A stretch of 64,000 bases of DNA. Source: Asparagopsis taxiformis (lineage: Eukaryota; Rhodophyta; Florideophyceae; Bonnemaisoniales; Bonnemaisoniaceae). The stretch's first letter is position 1; every line of letters begins with the position of its first letter. Where the stretch lies: assembly GCA_030407315.1 (NCBI GenBank), contig JALQPE010001896.1:1-64000 (forward strand), read 5' to 3'. The notes below the pieces were generated by a model that did no database searches, was not told the origin of the DNA, and worked only from the letters and a program-made list of their open reading frames with translations. Below, in pieces: positions 22,538 to 34,446 of the stretch. A program made the position numbers and the translations under genes.

Positions 22538-25500
22538 ATGGAATGCAAGTATGAAGGGTGCTTCTACTACTGCGTAGATGCTTATGCGCTCGCGCTGCAT
22601 GAGCGAACGTGTCGCTACCGTTTCAACCCCTCTCCCCAACATTTCAACAACGCTCGTGTCCCTGCCGTCACCCATGAGCCTGCTCGAAACGGCGACCATG
22701 ATTCCCCGCAACCCAGCTCCCCAGACCCAGAATCTGGTCGTGCTTCCTCCAGCGACTCACCCTGTGACGCTCCACTGCCACCAACCTCAACCCCCTCCCG
22801 CGCAGACCTCCTCGTGCAATCCCTCGCCGCCAGTCTCACAACCCTCGAGTACAAGGCCGGCGCTGGCCGCGTGAGCGAAGTCATCACCATCCTACAAGAC
22901 CCCGCATTCTCCCTAGAAAAGTTCAACAGCGCCGTTCGCACCGTAGAAGAATGTCGCCACGTTACCGCTTCCATGGTCGAAACACATTTCCGCACCGAAG
23001 GTTACAAGAGCCACATCATTCCAGACAAAACTGGTAAGTACTCGGCACAGCTGTACCTCCGCGACCCAGTCGACATGCTCCGCAGGCAGTTAGCACTGGC
23101 TAACGACCAAAATACTCTCTTCCACCCCTCCCCACAGACCGCCCCAGACGGCACCGCAATATTTTCTCATCCCCTACACACAGAATTCGCGAAAACGCTG
23201 CACCAGGTTACTAGACAGCGCGTGCAGCTCTCGGAAGATCCACAGGTCGTATGGGCAGAGGAAACTGATCCCACCCTTCCTCCTTTGCCGGCCTCCTCCA
23301 AGTGTACTCCGACAAGAGCAGCACAAGCCTCAAGAGCTCCGCAATCGTCGCATACCCCATACACGTCACACTGCTCAACTTCTCCGCCCCCCTCCGTCGC
23401 CACTGCATCCGTACCGGCCTCACCATCGTCGGGTATCTTCCGTACATTGTTAACCCTTCGTCCAACGCCTTGTTCGGTGATGAAATGCCGACAACCTCTA
23501 GTTCTGCTAGTCGCGCTCGCAAAATTGATATTCTTCATAAAGCACTCGAAAAAGTGTTTTCGTCCCTATCCACCGCGTTCTCTCCGGGTTCCCCTGCACA
23601 GACTCCACTGCAACTGCCCGCCAATGCTTTCCCATCCTAGCCAATTATTGCTGCGACTTTCCAGAGGCCAAAGAGCTGTCATGCACTCGCAACAGCACTA
23701 CCACCACACATCCCTGCCACCGCTGCTACATCCCCGCCACTCAACTTGAATCCAGCGCGCCACACCAGCCCCGCTCCCTCGATGATACACGCTCTGCACG
23801 CCAAGAGAGCGCTCAGGAGCATACAACTGCTCCGCTCGAAGCTCTCTCCCTCCTCGAACAACACTCTGTCCTCGAATCGACCGCTCTTTTACCCAGCAAC
23901 AGTCCCCTAGACCCCTACAACATTTTCTCCTTCGAGCCTCTGCACAATCTCCACCTCGGCATCTCAAAGCTCATCAAACAGTGCATTGTCCCCGCCTCAG
24001 CTCCCCAGACCTCACCACCACCACTGCCTCCCATTCCGGGACACCTCGCACCTTCAAGAAGGTCAAAAAATCCATCCTCGCCGGCTCAAACAGCATTCTG
24101 TCCGCTATCGAACGCGACTACTACATCACCGGTCTTCATGTCGACTTCTCCAAGGGTGAGAAGGGCACCAATTTGAACGGCCTCTTCACGGAGGACGGCA
24201 TACGCGGCATGCTCGCAGCCAAAGACTATCACCATGTCGACATGGTGTTCCCTTTCATCGCAGCATTCATTGACACATGCTGTGACGAAGTAGATACAGC
24301 CCCCCTCACTTCCATCTGCACGCAATACTCTGACCTCGTCGCATGGGTCATGAAACGCGGTCGCATCAAGCACTGGACTGCCGCCGAACTAGAAAGCCTC
24401 CAGAACTCCATTTCCTATTTCAAACAATCAATGCTCTCCACCCTCGGCCCATTCCACACCACAGGTCTCAAAACTTTCAAGTTCCATCTTCTAGACCATC
24501 TTCCCGGTGACTTGCAGAGATATGGCGCCCTGGAACACATTGATGCAGGCCCCTACGAACACTCGCATCTTCTGTTCAAACAGAGTTATAGGAAAACCTC
24601 TCGAAGGCGCTCCACAGCCATGGAAGAGACTATTCGCCACATGGAATTCTCCTTGGCCACTCCAACTGGTCACACCCCATCCAACACATTGGGAAACCCA
24701 CGCATGATATCGCCCACAGACGGTGCAGTACTCGTTCGCGACGGATTCACCGTTGCACTGCACGACTTTGCCTCCCTGCTGCCCGATGCAACCCTCCTCG
24801 TTGCAGATATCGACGGACAGCCCGATCCTGCCACTCTTTTGCCTCTGCACAACTCCTCGTTCCCGTCTGGCACCATAACGCTATTCCAGCAACTCGGTGA
24901 CACAGCTGCACAAGCGTTCCTCACCCTCGCTAGACTGCGCGCCACGGCAGAAGGCCCTCCAATACATGACATGGACATTTCCGTCACCGTGGTAAAGTCC
25001 GCCTACGTCATGGGAGGGTACGTCCCAGATGCCGACGACTTTGACCCGCACAGTGGCATGCTTCGCCCCACAAACGTGTCGAGGCACAAGCAGCAGCGCG
25101 TCTTTGCAACTTCATCATTCGGCCCCGCAAAGAGATCGCAGTACTCCTTTGTCGTCATCTCCGGAACTGCCGATGACTACAGAACCATATGGGTAGGGCG
25201 CGTCCTGGCACTGGTACGCCTGCAGTCTCCAAACCTGTTTCAACCTGTAGAACTCGCTTTCGTTCAGTATATGACCTGCTTTGCCCCAAAAACCGCTGTG
25301 GAAAAATCACTTGGGTGCATTTGTTTAAAGTGGTCCACATGGGACCCGGACAACGGATCCGTTGACAGCAATGACACTGCATCCCACAGTGCAGGTGGTC
25401 CTTGGTTTGACCTCATTCCTGCATCTACTATATCTGGCACCGTGCACATCGTACGAAGTAACTTTCCAGTCAAGCCATTTACGAAACAAATGCACTGGTC

Positions 25501-25576
25501 GGACCACCGTTTCTATCTCAACCGCTTCTACACCAACACTGATTACCAGTTCACAGATGATAATGAAGAAGAATAA
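22538..25576 (+). pseudogene. DNA transposon transposase, Plavaka/KDZ/CACTA-like, frameshifted
   Basis: It starts with an ATG at 22538 and a C2H2-like finger (CKYEGCFYYCVDAYALALHE, then RTC). The coding signal then moves between frames: frame of 22538 to ~23280, next frame to ~23640, third frame to ~24010, then back to the end at 25576. Hallmarks of fungal-type Plavaka/KDZ transposases: VYSDKSSTSLKSS (first catalytic Asp block); VGYLPYIVNPSSNALFGDE; CDFPEAKELSC ... CHRCYIPATQ (DxPE and Cys pair); IFSFEPLHNLHLGISKLIKQ; then a long helical domain with LKTFKFHLLDHLPGDLQRYG and EHIDAGPYEHSHLLFKQSYR. Three frame changes suggest an inactive copy, though small introns are not excluded. It converges on the minus-strand gene at 25654, 77 bases apart. 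Confidence 0.75.
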
Positions 25577-25653
25577 ATCTAAATCGCAGCACTCTATTGA
25601 TAATGTACTACATGATAAGCCTTCTAGTCAACGTCACATTTACTGCACTAATT

Positions 25654-27939
25654 TCAACCATCCTCCATTACGCCAAAACCGTTATCAGCAGTGGCTGCAT
25701 GGCGCCGCTCCATGCCCCCATACTGTGGGGCATTGATTTCGACATTCAGGTTTGCACTCAGGTGTCCAGCATATGGGTCAACGACGAAAAGTTCTGCGCC
25801 AATTAGTCCTTGCGCAATCACACAATCCATTACAGCACCGAGGTTTGACGTAATATGCGATTGAATCCAATCCTCGGACACTAGAACAAGTGATGAGCAG
25901 CGGTTTACATCATCAACGACATGAACAATTCCAGACCCCTCTCCGCTTTGCCACACTTCAACAGCCTCTCTCGTCACAGTACGGCTTGCAAACACATGCC
26001 GTGACTGTGCACTAGTCCGCTGTTCGCTCTCGACAACGTCCGTTTCTTCCCTTGCTTGCGAGCCTTGGAGACAAGACATGCAGTACACCACCATACCAAC
26101 TAATTGCTGAAAAGCTACCCCCACATATTGACTGTACCGCCTTGTAAACTCCTTCTGCCGTGCACCTCCTTTCCCCTTCGGTTCATCCAAACACTCCACA
26201 GTAGTCACTAGCCAAGCATCCAGGCGCGCCAGCGTTAGTATGCTCGTCTCTATGTCCATTACTTGTTCTGGTCGTATCGAATAACCCCTGAAGATGTCCA
26301 GCACATTCACAGCTACTCGGTTGTTAAACCATGCATCACCATTCACTTCCATTTCGAAGCTGTCAGGAACCATGCCTTTGCTGTATCGCAGCTCTGAGAA
26401 CGGTGCCGTTCGCCACCTCCCCATATCCAAATCACCGTTGCTTTCCCGTTTCAAAAGCTTCTCAGACGCTTCGCGCTTTTGATCCTCTCGCTCGTCCATC
26501 TCAGCTCGCGTCGTCAGCATCGTGCATCTAGACATTAATTTCGTGTACCCCAGCGAACCGAACAATCTGTCCCTCGCATTACGCTTCCGTGCACTCATCA
26601 CGTCGGACAGTTTCTGCGTCACCTTCACTTTCAATTCCTTGCTCCCCGCCACAGCCTCTTGACAGCACACACGCTGCTCCTCATCGGAAAACACATCACA
26701 CCACGGACTTTGACGCAGTACGTGTCGCACCAAGTCATTCAGCAGATCACTCTCGTCTCTGTACGAAGGTGTATACCACTGCAGATTCTTGATGATATAG
26801 CCCGGAGGGGTAGCAATATATCCTACACCGTTTTCGCTCCAAAGTGTCCCTTCTACCGGCTCTACCTCGATGGTACGTCCAGTCCAACGTCTCTGCGTTT
26901 GTTCCGCTATAGGGTCCAGCTCCATAGTCTCGTTCTTGCACCACTTTGTCAGGTTTTCCTCAACCGCCCTAAGAACTCCAAGGTATTTCACAGGAATGGC
27001 TTTCTGTATTTTCGACTTACCGCCACCGTGATCACTGATTCTACCTGTTCTCGCAATTGCAGTAAGGCTGGCATTTTCCGCCTGCAGAGTCTTCACCTTA
27101 GCCTCCAACGCAACTATCTCCGTGGTGAGCGCCTTGTTTGCTATGTCCTGGCTAAACACTTTTTTTTCCAGCTCCGCGATCTTCTTCTTCTGCGCATTGA
27201 TGCGACTCGCCATTAAATCGATGGATTCCGGCGGATGCAACCTCTCTGCCCTCACCGTCCCCCCATCTCGCACGCTATCGGGATTATGATGTCCTCCATC
27301 GGCAATAGCCTGACGTCGCGGGGGCGTTACGCGCATATTTGGCACCAATGACAGTCTGTTGTGACGAGGCCCGCACTCCGGCTGCTCTCTCCCCTCAGTA
27401 CCACCTGACCGCCGATGATAGTTGGCATCCTGTGAACGTTGCTCAGAAACAACATCCCTTGCCGCTATCCTCGGGTCCCTGACTGCATTACCTGCTGGGG
27501 CTGATGTACTCGGCATAGTTGGCGCAGTGGGGGTCACAGCCTCCAGTGTCTCGCGAACCCCCGGCTGGGACTCCGTCTGCAGCACCTCCGCATCTGCCAA
27601 CCCGGGAGGAACTACCTTTGCCATAGCACTCTGCCGCAATTCCAACATGTTTTGAGCCACTATCATGTCATCATCATGATGTTCACTGTCCCTGCGAGCA
27701 CGCTTGCCTCGGTCAAGCCCCATCTCTCTCCGCGCCGTTCCTCCTTCCTCACTTTCTCGCTGCGGATCCCCAGTTCTGCGCCGGTCCGTCTTGCGACTAC
27801 CGGACCGCGGTTCAATGCTGCCGGTAGGCCCAGACCGCTTCTTCGCACGGGATTGTCGGGCACTCGATACAGCAGCTGCTGACCGGGTTTTCTGGAGGCC
27901 CGGAGGCTTTGGAGCTTTCTTCGCAATACGCGGCGGCAT
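25654..27939 (-). CDS. Transposon accessory protein, coiled-coil, family shared with 36.7-38.2 kb
   Basis: 761-residue ORF with ATG at 27939. The N-terminal 250 residues are basic, low-complexity and likely disordered (MPPRIAKKAPKPPGLQKT). A coiled coil follows at ~255-300 (MASRINAQKKKIAELEKKVF ... LEAKVKTLQAENASL), then a mostly helical domain (~320-660). Two blocks resemble the product at 36661-38186: VTQKLSDVMSARKRNARDRL versus VTKSALTAVTGFMNKSRDHV, and EFTRRYSQYVGVAFQQLVG versus RFLTRRINLVEVALNFAVA. It is convergent with a transposase, so I read it as the second protein of a two-gene DNA transposon, perhaps DNA-binding or capsid-like. No enzyme motif is seen. Confidence 0.65.
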   Translation of the reverse strand: MPPRIAKKAPKPPGLQKTRSAAAVSSARQSRAKKRSGPTGSIEPRSGSRKTDRRRTGDPQRESEEGGTARREMGLDRGKRARRDSEHHDDDMIVAQNMLELRQSAMAKVVPPGLADAEVLQTESQPGVRETLEAVTPTAPTMPSTSAPAGNAVRDPRIAARDVVSEQRSQDANYHRRSGGTEGREQPECGPRHNRLSLVPNMRVTPPRRQAIADGGHHNPDSVRDGGTVRAERLHPPESIDLMASRINAQKKKIAELEKKVFSQDIANKALTTEIVALEAKVKTLQAENASLTAIARTGRISDHGGGKSKIQKAIPVKYLGVLRAVEENLTKWCKNETMELDPIAEQTQRRWTGRTIEVEPVEGTLWSENGVGYIATPPGYIIKNLQWYTPSYRDESDLLNDLVRHVLRQSPWCDVFSDEEQRVCCQEAVAGSKELKVKVTQKLSDVMSARKRNARDRLFGSLGYTKLMSRCTMLTTRAEMDEREDQKREASEKLLKRESNGDLDMGRWRTAPFSELRYSKGMVPDSFEMEVNGDAWFNNRVAVNVLDIFRGYSIRPEQVMDIETSILTLARLDAWLVTTVECLDEPKGKGGARQKEFTRRYSQYVGVAFQQLVGMVVYCMSCLQGSQAREETDVVESEQRTSAQSRHVFASRTVTREAVEVWQSGEGSGIVHVVDDVNRCSSLVLVSEDWIQSHITSNLGAVMDCVIAQGLIGAELFVVDPYAGHLSANLNVEINAPQYGGMERRHAATADNGFGVMEDG

Positions 27940-28172
27940 AATGAAGCCTTCCCGGAAGCGATGGAACGATTGAGTTGCACGAGATACAAAAAAGATTGCT
28001 GTATAGTGTCGGTAACCACAACGGTCTGCGATGAACGTTCAGGTCAGGTCAAGTACCGGAGAATACGCCAACAGCCCAGATTGTATACGGTAGGCAGTCA
28101 TCAACAGTATTTAATGAGGTACAATTACAGCTGTCGAGCTAGGCCGCGAGCACCCCTATGTCCGGAAGACGT

Positions 28173-28373
28173 CCTGATTTGAATTAAAATTTGGGCTATT
28201 CTCAAAAACATGCACATGTGAACATGTTTTTGAGATGGGGGTGTGCCGTACGGCACAATCGACCCGCTGAAATCGATGTTTTTTGCAATATTTTTTTCTG
28301 CCCTGAATTGTAGAATTTCTGGGCTGGACAGCAATGCAACTGAGCTGGACATCCACCGGGCGTCCATTTCAAC
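28173..28373 (-). repeat. Dispersed palindrome-bearing repeat, copy 1 (inverted)
   Basis: Contains the 14-bp perfect palindrome GTGCCGTACGGCAC (28243-28256) and a long hairpin with arms CTCAAAAACATG and CATGTTTTTGAG. It is in the opposite orientation to the copies at 32.1, 33.5 and 33.9 kb. Confidence 0.9.
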
Positions 28374-28599
28374 TTGGTCTTGTATTTTGCATCTGCACGC
28401 ATAACAGCAACCAAGCAGTCAGGTTCACTGCTCGGACGAAGTGCACCTAGAGTGTGAACGATTGGTTTTTGACAGGCGAGTACTGCTCAATAGGTTTCAC
28501 CCTGGACTAATGGTGGCTGGACATGCTGCATTATATGATATACTTCAACTCTGGAACGTAGCTTTATTTGTAGTCGAAATGAAAACATCTTTCGTGACC

Positions 28600-31500
28600 C
28601 TAATTCCATGCTCTAAACGCTGTCCCATAATGAACGTAGAGCTCCTGCCCCGGACGGATATCGCGGATTGCACGTACTACGATGATCTTCGGATTTTCTA
28701 GGTCCTTCGCCTTGAGCTTCTTCCCCGTCGAACCGCTGCTGTAGTTCTCGACAAACTCGACGTTGGCCATCCGCCTGGTGTCTTCCGCCGGAGTGTCCTC
28801 ACCTCGCAAATACCGCGGGTCGTTGATGAACTGCGCCGAACAGAACGGAGCCGGAACAATCCAAATTGGATGCTCGATGTTTTCGTCGTCCTCCGCTGTT
28901 GCATACAGCTTGATGGCATACATCAAGAATGTTTCCTTCGTTATCGCCATGTGACCCTCTCCGTACGCGAACCTCATCGACTCCTTGCTCATATCAGAGT
29001 ACAATACAGTTCCGTAGTATGCACATACTTCGTCGCCAACATTAAATGTCTGTTCAGCGAAGAGCCCTCTTCCTGCATTTGGATGCTTAATCAGCGATGG
29101 TCGAACGCTCAATTTTTTCGCAACACAATCGTGTGCCCGCATCACGCGAGGGTTTTCAGTTTGCAACCAGCGGCGCAGGGAAGGTGGCCAATAATGTACC
29201 GGTTTTTCCATGTGCTCGTGCGACGCAATCGACTCTGGGCACAGCTGCCAGAGGTACTGCCGAATATATTTCGGGAACCTCTGGTACAGGGGAAGGCCAG
29301 GTGGGGGTTCGATGATCCTGCGTTCCCTCTGTGTACGCATCGTGACAGAGGGGGACGCCAAGAACTTCTCAGCACTCTGTTTCGCTTCTGTCGTGACCCT
29401 CATGTCAGTGTTGTTTGAAAGAATTACACGTGACATGACTGCACACAGCTTTGGAAGCGATCGTGCCACACACAATTTGTCCATGTCACTGCCGACGAAA
29501 ACACGGTGCTCAGGCAAGCTCATAGCTGCTTTTCCCGTTGCGAAAGTGCCAGAGAATGGATCGACAACAATATCACCAGGCTGTGAATGCTGGCTGATCA
29601 ACTCCATCATGAGAGCGACGCTCTTCTGCTCTGCACGAACTCTGACCGTAGCACCGGTTGTGCTCCTTGTTCGCCACACCATCTCATTCGAATCGATGGC
29701 GGGCATATTGATGGTGACGTTGCACCACGCCGGGTACGTGCCGTCCATGTATCCGTGGTTCCTATAGGCCACCATCTCGCTTCCAGTCTTGAACGGAACA
29801 CCTCGCTTCCAGAAGTGGATAGCGACCTCTGCCATGTTCATGCGTTGGTACCTCTTCCGCCCCGGCATTTGATAGAGGTGCCCAGGTAGTCGGACAAACA
29901 ACAGAGGTACCTCGTCAACGAAGAAAACTGAATTCCGAACGACGTCCTCCTCCTCCTCCCTCCTCCTCATCCGCACTTTCTTCGCCACTGTGCTGCGATG
30001 CTTCGGAGTCCGAATTCATGGACGTAACCTCTTCTTCATCCGACCCGTCATCACTGGCAGCAGCATCGGTTGGGCCTTCTGACTGCGGTCCTTTGTACGT
30101 TTCCAAGTAATGGAACCATTCGTAGAACTGCAAAACGGAGCAGAACACGATGCCGTGGCCACCGGGGCGCAACAGCTCGTCAAACACTTCGATGCTAGCC
30201 TGCATATCTTCTGCAGTTAGCCTGTCGTACGAAGAGTTGGAATCGTTCCTCTTACGACGAACATTGTAGGGCGGATCAGTCAGAATGAGCTGAACGTTGC
30301 CCGTGATGGGCACGTGTTCTCGGCTCTCGTCGGCACTGACCAAATCTTCGAAAGGGACGTCGTACACCCGGCAATACTGACTCATTTTCGAAAGAAAGTC
30401 CTTTGCGAGAGCCTGCCCTTCACTTTCCTGCTCTTCTGTCGCATGGGGTGACGGTGACGGGGGAGACGGCCCTTGGGCAGTAAGACTGGTCCTCCCAGGT
30501 CCAAGTTGAAGCCTGGTTGTGTGTCTTGTCGACGGAACCAAACCTCTCCCTCCTGTGTTGCGACGAGTGGGAGTGTCATCAACCGGCTTGGGGACCTTTT
30601 CTGCGTCCGCGGCTTGTGGTGCCGGGCGGAGGACAGCCATAACGTCTTCGTCGAGGGTGTCAAAGTACGCTGGCAGCTTGTCCGGATTTCCGCTTGACAA
30701 GTATATTTCCAGCGCCCCCCAGCGGTCGGACTCCGGCCAGGTGTACAGGTCCGGGTTGACGATAAGAAACTGCAACCGGTCGAAGAACTTCCTCACAAGG
30801 TCCCTAAATGCACTGTGCTGCGCACTGGTTCTTGTCTCTACTTTTCCACCATATCCATCAGGATGAGATAGGGGAGCTTTGTCGTGGTAGAGATCTAGCT
30901 TCTGCTCCATCGGTGCGAATAGACCTTCATCGAGCACGTCAAACCAATGCTCACTGCTGTCGAAAATGATGTACGGCGCCATCAACTCTTCGAAGCTGGA
31001 AAACTTTGCGGCGAAGGCCACATCGGTCCAAGCATGGTATAAAACTTGAACCACGTAACAAGCTCGATTAGTGCTTTTCCCATGGGCTGGGACGCGTGCG
31101 GCTTCGTTCCCCTCTTTGGCCGCGTCGCCTATTCGGCGACGCGGCAGGTTCTTGTTGTGATTTCGGATGATAGACAACGCTTGGAAATACATCAATACCT
31201 CGAACGTTTCCGGTGGAGCAAGAACGAAGGCGCTTGGTTCCCCGCGCTGCGGCGCCTGTAGTGGCGAAGGAAGCATGTTACATCCAATAAGGAAGGTCTG
31301 CGGCACGATCCCAGAAAGGATGCAGTGCTCAACCCATTGCCCGATACGCTCATCCTGTCTTGAAAACTCGGCAATCGGTAATGCCAGACGAACAATCTGC
31401 TTGGCTCGCTCAACGTTCATCTCTGCCATGACGATTTCGGCAACATCCGCCTCGACTCCAGCATTCTTCGAACGACCGCTGAAGGCCATGCTGAGTCGAC

Positions 31501-31795
31501 CTTGCAGCGCCGCAAATTGTTCTTCCGTGCCCTGCGCAACCCAAGCGCCAAGGTCCGCGTATGTGAAACCTCCCGGCTTGTCCGTCAAGTCTGCGAAACT
31601 TGAGTGGGCGAACAAATCCAGCAAGAGGCGGAGGAAGTCTTTGCCAGAGAGAGTAGTTTCGCGGGCGGCGCGACCTACGTTTCGACGTGTACCCATGTCA
31701 CTAGAATCCTCCCAAGGGCTAGCGGGTTCGCGCAGAATTGGCACGGTTGCGTCGTCAACGATCGGATTGCTGTTGCGCCTGCGCTTATTCGTCAT
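28600..31795 (-). pseudogene. DNA methyltransferase - SET fusion, ParB-less relative of the 40.3 kb gene, one frameshift
   Basis: The first frame (31795 to 29915, good ATG) holds ~480 residues of helical sequence and motif IV DPPYN at residues 507-511, followed by FDELLRPGGHGIVFCS. The frame ends in an acidic low-complexity stretch. The next frame (to 28600) continues with the target-recognition part, then motif I DPFSGTFATG (coding 29562 downward). A SET domain follows: KHPNAGRGLFAEQTFNVGDE, QFINDPR, IIVVRAIRDIRPGQELYVHY, then G. The IV-before-I order is that of beta-class N6-adenine/N4-cytosine DNA methyltransferases. The switch lies in a GGA-repeat at about 29920-29970, where a one- or two-base slip would explain it. 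No ParB domain is present. The middle region resembles the 40.3 kb protein (CYVVQVLYHAWTDVAFAAKF versus FVVDRVLAAWDTGARVLGYE). Confidence 0.8.
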
Positions 31796-32120
31796 AATGG
31801 AATGAGTGGAAATTCGGTACAGGATGGCGACCGCTCGGCGAGACAGTCAAATTTGACGACGTATCTCGTGACGTTTACACTCTTTCGTGAGGAACACTGG
31901 TTGATATCGAACGGAACAGAGTATACGGGTACACAGCACTGGAAAGTTCTTGAAACCCGTAACCGGTGTAGGTAATGAGTTGTGACGGATACGTGGTAGA
32001 GAAAAATATTAAAAAGATTGTGATTCCCTGTCTTTGAGTGTTGTACTGCACGGCCGCCATGGCGGCTGTGACTGCAGTCACATAGGTTGTCACAGGTGCA
32101 TCACGCTTACCAGGTGAGCG

Positions 32121-32326
32121 ACATCCGGACGGCCACTGGACATGGGGATGTCCAGCTCAGATGCATTGCTGGCCAGACCAGAAATTCTACAATTTCGGGC
32201 AGAAAAAAATATTGCAAAAAACATCGATTTCGGCGGTCGATTGTGCCGTACGGCACATCCCCATCTCAAAAACATGTTCACATGTGCATGTTTTTGAGAA
32301 TAGCCCAAATTTTAATTCAAATCAGG
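32121..32326 (+). repeat. Dispersed palindrome-bearing repeat, copy 2
   Basis: Near-identical inverted partner of copy 1, with the GTGCCGTACGGCAC palindrome at 32243-32256 and the CAAAAACATG hairpin. It ends in AATTCAAATCAGG at 32326. Confidence 0.9.
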
Positions 32327-32622
32327 ATGCAGATATTCGTCTTCTAGCATTGTCAGAACACATTCGTATAACCACATTTGGAGAACCTGAGCCCAGAGCT
32401 ATCGGTTTTGGCGGGAGCTAAGCTATATCTCATATAATCAGTAACTACTTCCCGCCAGCTGAGTGGTGGAACCCCTGCTATTTCTACCAACGAGACATAC
32501 GGGGTGTCAACTCGGCAATCGTATATGATTCGGGTGCTAAATTTATTCAAGAGACGAATGGGCTTCGAAAAGGAGCCCAACAACGTCTTCTTGTGATCCA
32601 TGGGTATAGGACTACTCTATTC

Positions 32623-32930
32623 TTCTCCAGGCTTCCACCATAGCCTCCTCCACCACCTCCGTTAATGGATCGAATATCCGAACCGCACCTCAACATGCTT
32701 TTCTTCTCATCCATGGGTACTGACATCTGCGAGATGTGAGTCACATGTTCTCCAGGCTTGCACCGTAGCCGCCTCCTCCGCCTCCGTTAATGGCAACAAT
32801 ATCCGAACCGGACCTGAACATGTTTTTCTTCTCATCCATGGGTATTGACATCTCATATGTTCAACATGTGAGATGTCAGTACCGGAGAAGTTCTCCAGGA
32901 TTCCTCCGTAGCCACCTCCTCCACCTCCGT
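32623..32930. repeat. Degenerate tandem repeat (~125-143 bp units)
   Basis: Three units begin at 32623, 32748 and 32891 with TTCTCCAGG(C/A)TTCC(A/T)CC. Each contains a CCTCCTCCACC core that would encode Gly-rich sequence (GGGGGGYGG) on the minus strand. A hairpin (TGACATCTCATATGT - TCAA - CATGTGAGATGTCA) lies at 32846-32878. No intact gene is supported around it. The rest of 32.33-33.47 kb shows nothing else. Confidence 0.7.
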
Positions 32931-33470
32931 CTGTGGGAATCAACACAACATCACCACTGCGTCTTACCTCACATCCACATCTCTCCGGGATGAAAACGGA
33001 CGGACGACATAGGGTTTGTAGACGTTTAGAATCTTGTTAGAAAAAAGTAAACGAAAGAGAAGTTCTCTTTCATTGAATGATATCTCTTCCCTGTCGCAAT
33101 ATGTTCCATTTTCATTTTCTCGGGTTGCACACCCATCATGGGTGATCAACGCCTGGATCGAACCCTCCGAGGGTCTTCGATGGATAGGACAGATAGTGGA
33201 AGGCTTTTAAGCCTGTGACCAAGCGGCTATTGATTGGTTGGAGGAAGGAAATTACAGAGGAAATATAGCTGAGTACGGTGCTCGCGATAGCTGTTAGGTT
33301 AAAGTCAAATATGTTTTTCGATTATTTTTCGTACGGAAATGCCTTGGAAAAGACGATGATTTATCGTTCTCTTGGAGGGAGTCCGTTGCATTGCACTCAA
33401 TTCGAGAGCATCGTCATGAAGGAGAGGATTCTTTCTGCTTGTTAGAATCGGTTTAGAGGAGATAGCTAAT

Positions 33471-33633
33471 GCATTACTGGCCAGCCCAGAACTTGTAGAA
33501 TTTCGGGCAGCAAAAATATTGTACAAAACCTTGATTTGGGCGGTCGATTGTGCCGTACGGCACACCCCCATCTCAAAAACATGTTCACATGTGCATGTTT
33601 TTGAGAATAGCCCAAATTTTAATTCAAATCAGG
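33471..33633 (+). repeat. Dispersed palindrome-bearing repeat, copy 3 (5'-truncated)
   Basis: Aligned with copies 2 and 4 from GCATTACTGGCCAGCCCAGA to AATTCAAATCAGG. Palindrome GTGCCGTACGGCAC at 33550-33563. Confidence 0.9.
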
Positions 33634-33902
33634 GTGTCTAATTTGGCCACAACGGCCCCAGGACCGGCCGCCGCCCCGAGCGGGGTCATCACTGGCTTCT
33701 GTAAGCACTAACTGTGAGGCTAAATGGCGCCGAAAGATGGGTCGATTCCAGGCTTCAAGCCTAAGTTATGCTAGGTACGCATCTTCTTCCGTGTTTCATA
33801 ATGGTCCCGCCTTGTTACTCATATTCCGTGCACTTTATATTAGTAGTGATCCCGCCTGCTTAGTTGCTGCAATGCGTGGATGTAGGCAGCACACGATCAA
33901 CC

Positions 33903-34099
33903 TGAAATGGACGTCCGGTGGATGTCCAGCTCAGATGCACTGCTGGCCAGCCCAGAAATTCTAAAATTTCGGGCACAAAAAATCTTGCAAAAATCAACGA
34001 TTTGGGCGGTCGATTGTGCCGTACGGCACACCCCCATCTCAAAAACATGTTCACATGTGCATGTTTTTGAGAATAGCCCAAATTTTAACTCAAATCAGG
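33903..34099 (+). repeat. Dispersed palindrome-bearing repeat, copy 4
   Basis: Full-length copy starting near TGAAATGGACGTCCGGTGGA, palindrome at 34016-34029, ending CTCAAATCAGG at 34099. It lies about 350 bases upstream of the ParB-like gene at 34447. Confidence 0.9.
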
Positions 34100-34446
34100 G
34101 TGTTCCCCGGATAAAGGGGTGCTCGCAGCCGCCCCAAAAGCCGCCTAGCTTGACAGCTGTAATTTTAACACATTACACATCAAGGACACTGCCTGCTTCA
34201 CGCCACCTCGTCAGGTTTCGAGAGCCCGACTCGGGCCCGTTCCGAACGGACACTCACATCTCGATTGCCTGTCTTGCATTCCAGCGGTCACGATAGGTGT
34301 GTACCTAACAAAATTTCGGTTGTATTGTGTTATTATTTCCAGCGATTGGCGTTCACGACTATTCTTCAAGCAACGTGAAACCTACCATCCACATCACTCC
34401 AATACGTCAACGTCAACCATCTCTTTTACTTTCCAACTCAACAATC

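Larger units (their letters stand above)
28173..32326. mobile_element. Inverted-repeat-bounded element carrying the methyltransferase-SET gene
   Basis: A ~200 bp repeat occurs inverted at 28173-28373 and 32121-32326, with outer ends CCTGATTTGAATTAAAATTT on the left and its exact complement on the right. Between them lies only one minus-strand gene (28600-31795). I could not find a target-site duplication, so this may be a transposon with ~200 bp terminal inverted repeats or two independent copies of a dispersed repeat. Confidence 0.5.

Noticed and set aside
33145..33180. tRNA-like B-box sequence on the minus strand (GGTTCGATCC)
   Set aside because: No cloverleaf can be formed around it; acceptor and T stems do not pair.
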